Below are positions 23,421 through 36,800 of a DNA stretch of 64,000 bases, in pieces. The stretch spans positions 872,501 through 936,500 of the forward strand of contig JAPDOI010000135.1 in the NCBI GenBank assembly GCA_029168955.1. Direction: 5' to 3'. How positions within the stretch are numbered: position 1 is the first letter of the stretch; each line of letters begins with the position of its first letter. The notes beneath the pieces are model-generated. The model was not told the DNA's origin, did not search any database, and saw nothing but the letters and a program-made list of their open reading frames with translations. This DNA is from Aplectana chamaeleonis. Taxonomy: Eukaryota; Nematoda; Chromadorea; Rhabditida; Cosmocercidae. Position numbers and translations under genes: made by a program.

Positions 23421-24811
23421 CTGTTATCCTTCGGGCTCGGTGAATTGAGGTTAAATTTATCTTGGAGGTAAAGCACTGACATGACCATTACTCGGTTGTT
23501 GTCATTCTCAGATCCCAATACACATCCAGAAGCATTTACAAAAGTCGAAGTGTAGAGGCATGTAGAGGCTTTGCCAAAGGAATTTGTATTGCTTCAATAC
23601 CTTCTCGGGTATACTCTGCCCATTCTTCGTCCACTTAATCAAGTTCTGTCATCGGTGTTGACACAGGAAGATAGGCGGACACCTATTCGATGGCTGACTG
23701 GTAATGCTGGCCAGCCAGCCAGCCGATGGGGGCGGACGGACTCCCGCCGCGACTTCCTTCCCCTCCCCCTGTAGGAGCCATACAGCCGGTTTTCACATCT
23801 CACGCGACGGCGTGATGATCATCTTGTTCATTCGGTCATCCCCTGAGAGGTGTCTGCTATCATCGCAAACCCTGTCCTACTGCTTGTCTGCAGTTTGTGA
23901 CTGTGTATATCATTGGGGGTAGGATATGCACTTTTCTCGGTGATTAATGTATTTTTGTCATTCATCATTCCCAATTCGAGGCTGCACTGTGCAGGGCGGG
24001 CCGTCGCAGTCTGGGAAGACCCACCGCCCGCACTATCAGTTTTCCCCATTTCTGACATCGGCCGGGCAGGTGTTCGGCGAATTCGTGTCACTTTTTGGGT
24101 TTGGGTTTCTTGATCCTGATTTAGCCTATTTTGGCGCTTTTCCCCTTAATTTCCGCTCTTTGTGCTGAGTCTATCCAGTTTTTTATTCACATGAATCCTC
24201 TGTTTCCGAGTAAAATTTGTTTCCGTTAATTGCGTGCGTCTGCGCGCGTACGCTGCGTTTCCTTCTCCCCATACTTCTCTACCCTCGCTCCGCACGAACG
24301 CGCGAGGGAACAGAGTGAATTTGACTTGGAACCAGAGGACTTATACCTCATTAACAATTCATAAAACATTTCAATCCATGAACTTCAGCACAAGTTGTCT
24401 AGAACTCCAATGCAAGTTGCTCGCAAGATTCACAAATTTTGCACGGTTTAGTTACATCTTGCAACAAAGTTGTCTTTCCCTTTATTTTCTGCCAAGTGCG
24501 AACTTTGAACTTACATGTACTCAAAAATAGCTGGCACAATAGGCTTACTGCTGGATGAGACCCAGTAGGTTGCGCGAAGATTTCAGTTAGCTTGTTTGAA
24601 AGTTGCTGATCAGATCAGTGATACTGTTAACTGGTGGCCCGCTTTTGATTTTATTTTTGCAATTTATAAATTTCGTGATTTTTCTCCAACTATTAATAGA
24701 AAGCAATGGGAGCAATCACAGCTAAGAAATTAGAAGAACGCTTTAAAAAAGAATGCGAAATAACTCTGAAACGAAATATTTAGCATGAAACTCAGTTCGT
24801 GTTTATAGCGT
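23421..24811. other. No gene seen; family G copy 3 within
   Basis: A family G-like block lies at about 24,230-24,330 (CTTCTCC...CTCCGCACGAACGCGCGAGG then AGTGAATTTGA). Elsewhere nothing supportable was found. Confidence 0.4.
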
Positions 24812-24812
24812 C

Positions 24813-24878
<66 letters not shown>

Positions 24879-25071
24879 ATTATTATTATTATTCCGTAGT
24901 AAAGATTAAGATTAGCAGTAAGAGTATTTTCATCATATATTATTTTTATCATCATTGTAGTTGTTATTATCATTATTATTATTGTTGTTATGATTGTAAT
25001 TATAATTGTTGTGTTACTAACTTGTTTTTGTTATTATTACTATCATTATTATTGCTATTAATAATCCTATT

Positions 25072-25124
<53 letters not shown>

Positions 25125-25186
25125 AATAATAATAATTATTATTATTTTATTGCTCTTATTATTATGATTATTATTATTAGTATTAA

Positions 25187-25237
<51 letters not shown>

Positions 25238-25240
25238 TGC
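24812..25240. repeat. ATT trinucleotide microsatellites
   Basis: An almost pure ATT run at about 24,816-24,893, then imperfect ATT and ATC runs, with further long runs at about 25,063-25,120 and 25,187-25,236. The asparagine/isoleucine-rich open frame across this is an artefact of the repeat. Confidence 0.95.
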
Positions 25241-25904
25241 TATTATGACTTTCATGATGACTGATACTAATAGTTTTTGTTATGATGGCTACTTTAAAAC
25301 TTGGTTTTTTGAGCAAGCTTAACAATGAAGATTTCAGTGTACAACATATTGCGTGTACGTAACCTTTTGCTATAAAACTTCCCGTTTCGTCTCCTCAATA
25401 TAAGAAGATCGGCAACCACCCGGGGCTATGTCATTCGGACTTTGGTTATAGGAGGTCTTGAACTTGTTTGCGGTAATCAATAAGGTAAGAAAGAACTTTC
25501 TCTGTAGATGGTTTCAGAAAGTTGAGTAAAGCATGCGAGCTACTTGAGTTAAGGTTGCAGGTTACTCGTACAAAATTTCTGGAGCAAAATTAAATGCTGG
25601 GGCATGTTCAGGTTTGGATTCTTTGAGTGCTAGAAGAAGTCGAGTTTCGAGATTAGTGAAAAGTTCAGTCGAACGGAAAGAATCCTGGAATAAAGAGCTT
25701 TTTTGACCAGTAACCAATGAGTTCAGCTCAAGTTCTTTGGGGTCCCCGTAACTTGCGATCAACTTCAACTCGCACATAACATGTACCAGAATAATGAAAA
25801 CAAACAATGGACTCGTCAGGTAGACCACAAGTGTAACCTAGTTGAAGGTTACCAGTAACTTGTTTCGAAGTTGCTGAGCTGGATGTCATACACCTAGTCA
25901 CGTA

Positions 25905-26181
25905 CTGTGCTTCTCTGGGAAAAATTCCGGTCCGCAATTGCGTCTCGACACGCTTTGCGGCCGCAAGCGCTCGAGTCAGTCGAGTTTCCAGCGCCAAAGC
26001 CGACTTCATGTGGATTTTTATACAGTTTCTCCAATCTTTTTCAGTTTCCGCTTTTTAAACCCCACCTAGAGCCAACAGATCGGCTTCTGCGGCGCTGGAA
26101 ACTCTTCCGACTCGGGAGCGTGCGGTCGCAAAGGGTGTCGAGACGCAATTGCGGACCGGATTTTGGCCTAGATAAGCACAG
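25905..26181. mobile_element. TA-flanked foldback MITE, family E copy 3
   Basis: CTGTGCTTCTCTGGG at the left and GCCTAGATAAGCACAG at the right, flanked by TA (25,903-25,904 and 26,182-26,183). Shares TCTCGACACGCTTTGCGGCC and the AGATCGGC centre with the other two copies. Confidence 0.8.
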
Positions 26182-26224
26182 TAGTTATCTAAAATTATCA
26201 GATGTTGATTGGTTGAAAAACCGT

Positions 26225-26874
26225 GAGCTGTAGTAAACCACCCCTATCAGATGATCTGATCTCAATTCGATAAGATGATCCGATAATCTCCCAGAGAATT
26301 TTCAGATGATCTTGATTCCTTATTGATTCATAATTATCGCTATCAGTCACAACTGGTCGCTAAACTTAGGCCCGTATTCATTACATTAGCGATGATACGC
26401 CCTAAAGCGGTCGTCCTCGCATATTCATGATATGATAAGACATGATTATACGTGTGAGAATAAGAAAAGCCGGCCCTCATTCTGCAGGAGGTCATTCTCT
26501 AATCGATCAACTCCATGCTTTCTTTCTCAATGAATGAAATGAGATATTTGTTGTTTTGTGATAGCTGATAATGATAACTGGTATTTCATCTGAAGAATAA
26601 GAGGCGCTCCGGGGTTACTCTTAAAGATAAGACGAGCTTCTGCGGGAGTGCGTACTCTCTCGCTTTCCTCTGTCCAGATGATCTGTAGAAGTTCAGCTAA
26701 CCTGATGAAATTAGCATCATCTTAAAAATGTTCATCATCTGAATGTTGCGCTTACAGATGAGATTCATATCCTTCACCATATCGTCAAGACAATCTTACA
26801 GATCATTCCAACATTTCTTCATACGATCGTTTAAGATCATCTTAACTTCATTTTGAGGGGGTTTACTACAGCCC
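26225..26874. mobile_element. 650-bp element with GCTGTAGTAAAC ends
   Basis: The left end GAGCTGTAGTAAACCACCC pairs with the right end GGGGGTTTACTACAGCCC. Subterminal sequence is rich in GATGATCT/AGATGATC words on both sides. No transposase frame was recognised, so it is a probable MITE. Confidence 0.65.
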
Positions 26875-27145
26875 CGTATCCTTTGATTCCGATTGCATCG
26901 AGTTTAGTAATTTACGTCTCAAAGGTTGCCGATTGGGCAATGCCGACGAATATCCTGGAACCATTCGGATACCTTCATGGGCTCGGTTCAATTTTTCAAC
27001 TTTTTGAAATCCTGGGGCTGATTCAATAACCGCAAACCCCGAGGGCCGTAAGTTTTACCTCTAGAATTTTCTTTACCTCCTCTCATCAGGATTATACCCG
27101 GTGCACAGCTTTCCATATGATGACATCGACCTTGGCTCAATAGAT
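26875..27145. other. No gene seen
   Basis: Short linking segment between repeats, with no supportable feature. Confidence 0.4.
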
Positions 27146-27565
27146 TAAGTCTGTTCGAATGAGAGTGTCTGCCCAGGCGGTCAGCGTGCGTATCGCGCGG
27201 CATTTTTTTTGAAGGAGCCTCCGCACGGCCGCGGGCAGCTGACTAGGACATTACTTGATGTTTGCCTGATATTCCTGCCAACCGGTACAGGCCTGAGAAG
27301 TGCCTGTGCTACTGTCGCTCAACACGCACGCCGACCGCATGGGCGGGCAATCTCAATCGGACAGACTTCAATGTCCTTATCGGGGCGAATTTCGGCCTGC
27401 AGTTGCAGGCACGTGCTGCTGCAGCGCCCAGCACGACCATAATCGTCCCGGGACCGGGTGGTCCCGATATGGATACTTTTTTCCCAGCATGATTCTCATC
27501 ATGATGCGCGTTGCAACAGCGGTTGTCCGCAATTGCGGATCGGAATTTCGTTCTGATATTGACAG
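27146..27565. mobile_element. Element H relic followed by family F copy 2
   Basis: 27,146-27,370 carries facing element H arms (GAGAGTGTCTGCCCAGGCGG and CCGCATGGGCGGGCAATCTC). Directly after it, 27,370-27,565 is a family F foldback with GCGAATTTCGGCCTGCAGTT facing GCAATTGCGGATCGGAATTT and a CTGTC terminus beside TA at 27,566. Confidence 0.6.
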
Positions 27566-30500
27566 TATTTCACGTTTTACTCTCAAACCTCGAATATTAT
27601 GCTCATGCAATACATATATTGAGTCTCATCATAAACACAACATTCGAAAACCGTACCCATCTGAGGCCGGAGTCACGATTGCACTAACCCTGACTCTGTC
27701 TGTTTGGGTTGGGTTTGCCGCCAACAAAACCTGTTGATCTCCGCGCTAGACCCAATCTAAGTTGACGAACCCAGGGTTGACGCAATGATGATTCCGGCCT
27801 CTGGTTGAATTTTCTCCGCACCTACCTCCTGCGACATAGCCCGCGCGGGGCAGGAATATCGTCCTGTAGTGTGTAAAAAATGACGTGTTGCCCAACCTGT
27901 TCTGCCAGTTTATTCATCAAGATATAGTTTCCGGTCAGCCTCCGGCGCATATTATCTAGCACTTAACCTACATATTTGCCAGAGTAATAGTACACTTATC
28001 TCTAAGCCCTCCCAGGTTCCACTGGTATCTAGAAGTTGCAGGGTGGGTGATTTGTCATCCACCACACCCGTTTTCCTAGCGATATGGAGAAGGGGGGAAG
28101 GGGCTGTGGTGGTGGTCGGTGGGCGGGGTGACTTCATTCCTTTTGTATAACACCCGTCATCGCATTCGCCTACTTCGTTCGGTCTTCTTTATAAAGTGTT
28201 TTATTACCTAGCACACACACATTCGGGGTGATTGACCTTGTTTCTTCCTGTGATAGGGTCCATTGTGATCAGTTCGAGGTTAAACCTGCGGTAGATGAAT
28301 AAGAACGTTTTGTTCCTTTCTCTACAATCAAAAACTGATAAGCTTACGTTTCCAGGCTTACTGTATCAATACCGTAGACTTACCGTTTCTGAAGTCTCAG
28401 ATTTTGATCGAATTATTTTGTCTATCTTTTGTACTGTGTTTTAAAAGTCAAGAATGAGCAGCCACTCACACTCGACGCAGAATTGTTCGTCAGTCCTGTG
28501 GATCCCGCCGTACTCTGCGTCTCCTTTAGTCTGTACCTGCGGTTGCAGTCTATATGTGTTATCGCATTCTGTGTCTCTATATGTTCGAATATTCGACTGA
28601 ATTCACGGAACTGACGAAGGATTTTGTGTATCCTCTGTTTCGTAAGCAAATTCAGCTTGTTCCTTCGAGTGATCGTGCGGAGTGAGGGGAGAGACAGCGA
28701 GAAAGTGTGAGGAGAAGGAGGCACAGCATACGCGGGCACACGCACGCGATTGACGGCAGTAAATTTCACACCGAAGTAGTGGATACATGCAATTTTTTGC
28801 ACAACGGTTCACATGGTGCAATGCAGAATCGGTGGCGTGTCCACTATTCCCTCTTCATCTCCAGCCCTGTTACAGTCTTTTATCGTCTGACTCTCTCAAG
28901 TCCGTAATGCACCATGTGAACATCGTTCAGAAAAAATGTGTAGCGTGTAATCTTCTATTCCTTATGAAACTCGATTTTTTCTCTCTTTCAGTACTCGATA
29001 TATTGAGAATTTCGATTTATTCTCTTTGTGAATATTTTGGTCGTTCCTGAAAATTAATCATTCAATTCGTTTCGGAAAAATATTTCCGATGTGTCGAATA
29101 TACAGACTGTGAAAAGAAGGTGTTGCGGTAGTTCTTTCGCGAGCGCGTGCGAAGCGGACGCTAGAGACGATGTTAAAGCGTGCGAAAGACGGAGGGAGCA
29201 GCGTCGCGCACACACGTAGAGTCTTGAGTGATGGAAAATTCGACTTTTTACAGAGGATGCGGTCATTTTCATATGTCAGTATTTGAAAATGCGTGCACGA
29301 GAGAATTTCCTTTCGGCTTCTTAATATTACTCGTAAACTGTTCAAGAATCATAGATTCATTTGCAAATTTCCAAACTTCTTCAAAGTTGTACTTACTGAT
29401 CATCGAGCCGAATCGAAAAAAAAACAATCTTTGAATAGTTTCGGATGGTAGGATTAAATTGGAACTATGAATTCAAAAAAAAAGTTCAAGCTTTAGGAAT
29501 GTGCAAAATATCATATTTGAAAACAATATTGAACGATTTGCAATTTTTTAATAACTCTTTTCATTTTAAATCTTCGAATAGCCGCACTTCGGAACAATTC
29601 TTCACGCCGACGTACGAAAATCCAAATCTCTCAAAATCTTCAAAAAGCCGAATTCGAAACTCGTCAATCATCCGCTAATTAAATGGTTTTTACAACTGAG
29701 TATTGTGTTGCATGCGGTTTTATTACTCGCGTGTAACATAAAAAGTAGGGGGGGGGAGCAGGTTAAGGGGAGCATAGAAAGTTGCTAGGAGCCGTCAAGT
29801 GACTTGCACACCTATGTCAACTTGTTTGCAGCTTTCTTAATTCTCGCAATAACTTTTTTTACTCTATTTTATGTTACAAGCAAGCTCAAGAATGCCCTGT
29901 AACCTATGTTACAGTGATCGGGTAAACAAGTTACTTGCAAGGTAGGCATTTCTTGTTGCGTGAAGCTTCCAAAAGGGGTTTACTCTAAAGTCGGAAGAAA
30001 CATGTGCTGAAAATCTTGGGTATGGGAAGCTGCATGAAGCATCCCTTCACAGGCTTGCGCTAAGACAGCGGGAAACTTGTTCGGGATTTTCCAGTGGGGA
30101 ACGACTGTTTTGCATATTATTACTAGCTTTTCGTCCTTTCCACTCAGGACAACTGTTAGCAAAATTTCGCTATGGTTTTCGTGTTTCCTTTTTCAATAAT
30201 TATTGTACCCGACGCATAAGAATTCAGTAGAAAATGTCTGACCGAACCGAACCCATTCACATACCTGTTCCTCCTCCTCCACGCCCTTCTGTGTCATCAT
30301 TGTGTTTGTGTTCGTGGTGTACCCTTCTCCGTTCGCGGGTGTGAACACAAACCAAACGCAAACATCTCAGAGGCATGTTTTTCTGCTGCTGCTGTTTACT
30401 CCGGCCACGCCCATTTTGTTAGAAAGCCACACCTCCCGCTTTTCATAGTTCACTCTTCTTCTCTTTAGTGTACAAACATGACGCCTACTTCCTATTCGGT

Positions 30501-30571
30501 ACATTGTTTCATGTCTAGTTCAAGCTTTGCACCAGTTATTAACGACTTTCACCTATTTACCTGCAAATGAA
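27566..30571. other. No supported gene; two family G copies
   Basis: Family G blocks at about 28,640-28,800 and 29,095-29,262 (CTAGAGACGATG..., GACTTTTTACAG). GTAACTTGC-type words recur near 29,800-29,950. No exon chain in matching phase or RNA gene was found in these 3 kb. Confidence 0.4.
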
Positions 30572-30800
30572 GCCGGATTCATTAACGACAAACCCATGGG
30601 TTGAGGGGAGCCTAGACTGGAATTCGATAACCGCAAAACTTGTGGATCATGATTGATTTTGGCTCCGAAACTTACCCAAGTTCCGCCGCTCATGAATCCC
30701 AGCCCAATACAGCAAGATACCGGCGCTTGGCATAGGGAACTGCAGAGAATCCGGGTAAAGTTTACTCCTAACCCATGGGTTAATTGTTGATGAATCCGAC
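30572..30800. mobile_element. MITE upstream of the F-box-like gene
   Basis: GCCGGATTCATTAACGACAA...ACCCATGGGTT at the left pairs with AACCCATGGGTTAATTG...TGAATCCGAC at the right. It ends 38 bp before the splice acceptor and 83 bp before the first ATG of the gene, so it occupies the proximal upstream region. Confidence 0.65.
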
Positions 30801-30836
30801 CATACAACCCTTAGCCTGGTAATTTTTGAATTTTCC

Positions 30837-30838
30837 AG
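30837..30838 (+). promoter_or_regulatory. Splice or trans-splice acceptor before exon 1
   Basis: GAATTTTCCAG is a strong nematode 3' splice site 45 bases before the first ATG. No upstream exon was found, so it may receive a spliced leader. The 15 codons between it and the ATG are open and in frame, so an additional upstream coding exon cannot be excluded. Confidence 0.5.
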
Positions 30839-30883
30839 TTCGATCGTCGTCTTACGAGACTGAACGCTATCCGTGCGAAAATC

Positions 30884-33800
30884 ATGCCGTTGCAATTGAT
30901 TCGTCGTCTGTCATTCAGACATCGAAGAAATCAGGAGAATGCTGAGAAGGTACGTGACGTCACTTGACCCCCACCCGCCCAAAAATCGCTTATTTTTCGA
31001 CGTCGTTTCAGAATGCCACCGAAACGATGCGTAAAGCGTCGTCGTGCAAAGGATTGGGCCGAGGGGCGGGATCGGCGGCACAGGTGGACGATAAGCCCCG
31101 CCTACCGGAGGATCTGCTACTCCGCATTGTTGACCAGTGCGATGCGATTGAGCAGATCCGACTGAGGACCGTCAATCAGGCAGTGAAGAACCATGTCGAT
31201 CGGAAGATCAAGAAGGTGAAAAATTCGTGAAAATAAGTCGAGTCATCCTTGGAAATTTTGAGAAAAATCGCTTTTTGAATGAAATAATTTTTTTAATGTT
31301 TAAATATTACTTTTTGTTTGGGTTTTTGAGGAAAACCACGAAAATGTTTTTTTTTCATTCCTGCAGTATCCAGTTACCCACTTGAATCAGGCGAAGTTTC
31401 CAATCTCCGCATCCGCATAAAATATCGAAAGCCGTCACATTAGTTCCAAAAGTGGGCGTGGCCAATTCGTACGAGCTTCAACCCTCTGTGAGTCTCCGAA
31501 TTGGTTTTTCCTGGGGTTTCACGATCTAATGGATTTGTTTGTATGATCATCTAGCAGTAAGATTTGAAAACTCATAAGCCTTATAACTCTGGTACTTTAG
31601 TTACGAAAGTGGGCGTGGCTATTTTGTACGGGCTTTCGTCGTCCTCAGTTTTGAAATGATCACTTTACAGAATTTTTTTTGAGAGGGGCGATCGATCTGA
31701 GTAACCATTCAAGTTAAAGTTCCTAAATCTCATGATCCCCCTACCTCTGACAACTCAGTTACGGAAAAGGGCGTGGCCGAGCTCCACCCATCTCTCACTT
31801 CTTTGAAGCAAATTGTAGAAAATTGTCATGGCTTTGTGGACCGGCCTGGTGAACTATTAGCCGCGATTTACGAAATCTCCAAGTCTTCTGTTTCTGATGC
31901 CTTAGTCACAGAAGTGGGCGTGGTCCTTTTGTGGACATTTTCCCGACACAGTTTTCCACATGATCTATACAAAAGTTTCATGCGTTTTCGTGTTGATTGC
32001 GCAATTATTCAAGAGAAAGGTCCAGAATGTCAAAAGTTCTCTTTCTCAGACCGGTTACAATAAGTTACGAAAACAGGGCGTGTCTGAGCCCCAACCATCT
32101 CTCTCTCTTTCGAGGTAAAATTCAAAAAACGCTTGTGAGTTGGCGGGATTGTCTGCTCAACTACATAATGAGCCGCAAGTTTCAAAATTTCATAGCTGTT
32201 CTATTTATAATGCCTTACAGTTAGTTACGAAAGTGGGCGTGGCTATTTATCACCGCCAATTTGCCCCTCGTGAAGTTTCCGGAGTCGTTTGTTTGTGTTT
32301 ATGGAGTCTGACACTCTATTTTTCCGATAAAAACGCACTGGAAGTCTTCTTATTTGGCGGTATCAATACGCCACGCCCACTTACAAAACCATTTGATCCT
32401 CAATCGATGCAAAAGCTTGCTCTAATCTAACCGTTTACAGATAACCCATCTGAGTGTCGAAAAGCGTGACATCGACACGGCAACGGGGAAAGGCTGGTCA
32501 CGTCATCGACATGCCCAAGTTTCACTGAAGATCCAACAAAACACGGCGAAAATTGTGGTTGACTCCAGGTAGGTCAATTGAAACGCTGCGTTACTGTGGG
32601 CGTACTGTGACAGTTGACTTGTATTCAGGTGGACTTCACGAGACGTGTCGACCGTAGTGGCTGCAATGAGTGTCTTCCGAAAATCTATCCTGGAGGCCAC
32701 AATTGATGCTCCTATCGCTGAACTGGTGGGTAATTGCACAGCCCATCAATAACTATGGGGAAGGTGTCCTGCATGGCGCATTCCGAAAATCTCAGTAATA
32801 GAAACTCCATGAAGTCTCGATCTTAACGTGGGCTAAAGACACCTAATCAAGTCAGGATCCTTATCAATCTTTGCTTATAGCTAGCATCTACCCTTCCCAT
32901 CAGTGGCGAAAACCGTTGGGGTGGATACTGCATGGCGCGTTCCTAACACCTTTACTCCTGAGAATCCAGAGCTTACTTTAGCCTTGCTTCAAAATAAGAC
33001 TGATCTGTTTGTGATATTTATTAGCATCTCGGCATACCAATGGTGCCCTTACAATCGGCTCCAGATTTTTGCGTCATGAATGGTCCATAGCTTACAATAC
33101 CGCCCGTGAATTTGGAAAAAATACGTAGCTTGTTCATAATTTCGTTCAAAGTGGTCCGTTTGGGTTGCTAAGGGCATTTTTAGAATTAACATCGCGAGCT
33201 CTTTCTTCTGAGCCCATACATGGCTCACCCTGAAAACGAGGGTTTTATAGGGTTCACAGAATCAATCGAGTATACTGAAAATGAAGTTAGATATCAAACT
33301 GGTATAAGTATTGGTCTGTATAGTCTTTGCGAAGTCAACTGTTCATACCAAATGGATATCCAGCTCTGCTTTTCGTACACTCGATTGATTCTGTTTACCA
33401 TATATGCCTTGTTTTCAAGGTGAGACACGTGTGGTGTTAAAAGAAAGAACTCTCGATGCTGATTCCAAATGTGCCGCTAGCGAACTGAACAGACTACTTT
33501 GAACGAAGTTATGACAATACGCAAGACAGCACCGAAAACGCGGTTTTTTTTCCAAAGTAATGGGCGGTGGTCTATCTCGAGGGCTTAACACGAGGAGCAG
33601 AGAGGGAAGTAACGTAGCAAAAACGTCTACTGATTTGGAGGGAACCCACTCCCCTTTCATCACTTTCGAGATTTCAAACTAATAAGCGTAACACGTGGCG
33701 CACTCCGCTATCACAAGATTGTGTAACTGACCTCAAAGAGGAGGCTGGAAATGGATATGACTCATGCAGCTCTTGGCGCATGGCAGGTATCCTTTCAATC

Positions 33801-36800
33801 ACGTTGGCGCGGTTGTGCCGGATTTAGAAACGCGTTACGCCCATCCGGAATTCCTCAGACCGACCGTCTCGAAGAATAGAGCTGTGGTTCTAATCGGATG
33901 TTTGTCCTTCTAACCCGTCACATTCCATCATGTTACCCAAGCACCAGAACCCGTTCTCCTGATTATAATTAGGAACATTGATGACTCTTGGGGTATGCGG
34001 CTGATGAAACTAGGTATCACGTGGTTTTCAGAAAAGATGCATTTCAAAAGTCAGTCTTATTCAGCTCGTTGTATCGCTATCGGCTCTGGATTTGAATCGC
34101 TGGTATGCATTCCAGTGCTACATGAAAGCCATGGACGTATTTGATGAGGACATGCACATGGACTGTGATTTTGTGCATCCCGGAGAGGTTCGTTTTGAGG
34201 TCTTCGCCATTCTGAAATTTTTTGAGACGAATTTTGATCAGGTATTTTTAAAAGATATAGAACCTGCACCATTTTCGTGTACTTGAGCCAAAAGTTGGGT
34301 ATACCGGGACGAATGCGGTCAGATCGCAGGTTGGACGTTGTTTGGCCAGCTGTTGAACACCGGTCCACCAACCGTACTGTCTGGGGCTTTGGGGGAAAAC
34401 CGTGCGTTAGTCGAAAGTGGCTGGGTTTGAGGTGGGCTGTGCGACTGGTAGCGTCATGCGTGATGAGTATGAGTGATTTCATGTGATGAGCCTGAAAAGC
34501 GTCGTTGTGCAGTTCTTCGTCATTCATGTGATGGACATTCCTGATATTGTGCATTTTACCGTGATACGTGTGGTACTGCCAAATTCAGAAGTGTTATTTA
34601 GTGCAATGGCGTCGATTCCTTGGCCAATGCATTACAGTGCGCGACTTTTTTTGTGCAATTTCGCGTGATCCGTGTCGCCGTGTGGCGCCATTTTTGCGTT
34701 TTTGTTACAACTCCACGCTTTCCTTGTGACTTCTGCCACTTGAGGACAGAGGTTTTGTGTGAATTCACGTCAACAGCCGACTCCGTTATAGTTCAAAATT
34801 CAGTTTTTCTGCAGATGCATCTCTCCTACGTGATATTTAATATACAAAAACAGAAAATCGTGTAGGCGTGCAAAATTGCGTCCTTCATGTGACCCTGATC
34901 GTTTGATTTAATTGCACTTGACATATTTGTTTTCATTCAGACTAAGGCAAGATAGACTTCTCAAAGGTCAAAATTGGGGTGTTGTCATCTGATCAAATAG
35001 CCTGAATTTTTACATTTGCAGGTTTACTGGCCAAATATACAACATCTGACAGTCCGCACCACGGAACAACAGGCACCTCATCTGGCAAGGTATGCACCAT
35101 ATTTGTTTGGAAGAGAGTCGGACCTCATGCGTCCCCTGTTTAGCTTAAACCCTTTTGCCTTTCATAAAAAATAATTCAACATAATTATGATTTCGAGTTG
35201 TTAGCCAGCGAAATTCGGATGTTCGAACATCTTAGTGGTAGATTCAGTGGCTTGACAGGTTGACACACATTTCAGCGCACTAATCTTAGATCCAAACCTG
35301 TTAAAACATTCACCATTCTACAGTGCGTTTCAAAATTATAAAGGCACCCCAGAAAATATCAATTCCGCTCGCATATCAAGGAATTTCGAGCTGGGACGAA
35401 TTCCATACGATTCCGCATAGTCGAAAACATCAAGCAACATCTATTCCGAGAATATTTCATCACAATTTTTCAAGAAATATTCGGCAACTCAAAATAAGAC
35501 CGTTTCAAAATTACAAAGGCACTATAGAAAACGACAATTTTATTCTCAAGAATGAAAAACAACAGTAGCCTAATGACGGATTTGTCCACCATGATTAGCA
35601 GTTACATCAAAAATGCGATTTGGCATACTATCCGTAAGCGTCTTCAGAAGAGAGGGGTCCAAATCGTCCCAAGCCTTCAGAATGGCGTTGTTGAGGTCAC
35701 CGATGTTATACTGCATCCATTAGAGTACATCTGCCTAAGGATAAACCCTCAAACGTTTTCAATCGGGTTTAGGTCAGGAATACAAGGTGGCCTCTTCAGA
35801 AGAGCGATATTCTTGCTGTTAAGCCAGTCGACAGTTGACCGGCTGCTAAGGGCCTAGGCGTTCTCCTGCATGAAAACGTACTTTTGACAGCGAAGTCCTC
35901 TCAGAAATGGCAAAAAAAGATAAAAGATAAGCGGCTCCTTCCTGAGATCTCTTCAGTAACTATGAAAACCATCAGGGCCATCTAAGTTAAACCTTTTTGC
36001 GTCAGAAAAGATGATCTGAAATGTAGAGTGAATAAAATTAGCCAAAATTGGAAAAGCGCCTTGGGTGTGCCACATAACTCATCAATTCCCAATCCGTTTT
36101 CATATTCTCACAAGCAAACTGTCGGCCGGATTTGTGGAGATCAGTCAGCTTTGGAGCCTTGTTCATACACTGCAGAACAATGACAGGACTGTCATTAACT
36201 GCCCTTCATACCGTAGCCTTTGACGCAGGAAGTGCCAGCTCGCACCTGACCTGGTTGAGTGACTTCGTAGAATTGGACATGGAACGCCGAATATGACGGA
36301 CATCTTTATCAGACAGCGCTCATTCTTCTTCCGACATTCTTATTTTTTCCGTAGGAATCCAGATTCTTGACGTAGCTATCAATGCAGCTTGGAGAACGGC
36401 CAAGCTGAGCGGCGATGAAGCGATTCGAATGGCCTGGCTGATGCAAAGCTTTCACATGGGCTTGTTCCTCACTTGAAACTTTGTATCCACGAGGCATAAT
36501 GTCAGAGAGGTACACGAAAGTGTTGCTTTTTAAGTAGAGCGGAGGAGGATTGAAACTGTGGGAGATACAGAAGCACCGCAAGGGGTGCCTTTATATATTT
36601 GAAACGGTCGGATCTTATGTTGGCGTATATTTCTTGAAAAGTATGAAGATGTGTTTTCCATAAAGACAATTCGCTAAGGTTTTCGGCTATGCTGAATTGA
36701 ATGGAATTGGTCTCGATTCAAAATTCTTTGACTTCTGAGCAAAACTGCCATTTTTCGGGGTGCCTATATAATCTTGAAACGCACTGTATTAACGTGTTGA

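Noticed and set aside
25017..25325. Asn/Ile-rich protein
   Set aside because: Product of ATT/AAT microsatellite translation.
25562..25828. 88-residue minus-strand frame with a hydrophobic N-terminus (MVYLTSPLFVFIILVHVMCE), possible small secreted protein
   Set aside because: No splice sites, no recognisable family, and flanked closely by repeats. A chance frame cannot be excluded.
34057..34120. Possible tRNA B box (GATTTGAATCG region)
   Set aside because: No acceptor-stem complement at the right distance and no A box.
34057..34554. 165-codon minus-strand open frame in intron 4
   Set aside because: No start context or domain, and it lies in an intron of a well-supported gene on the other strand.
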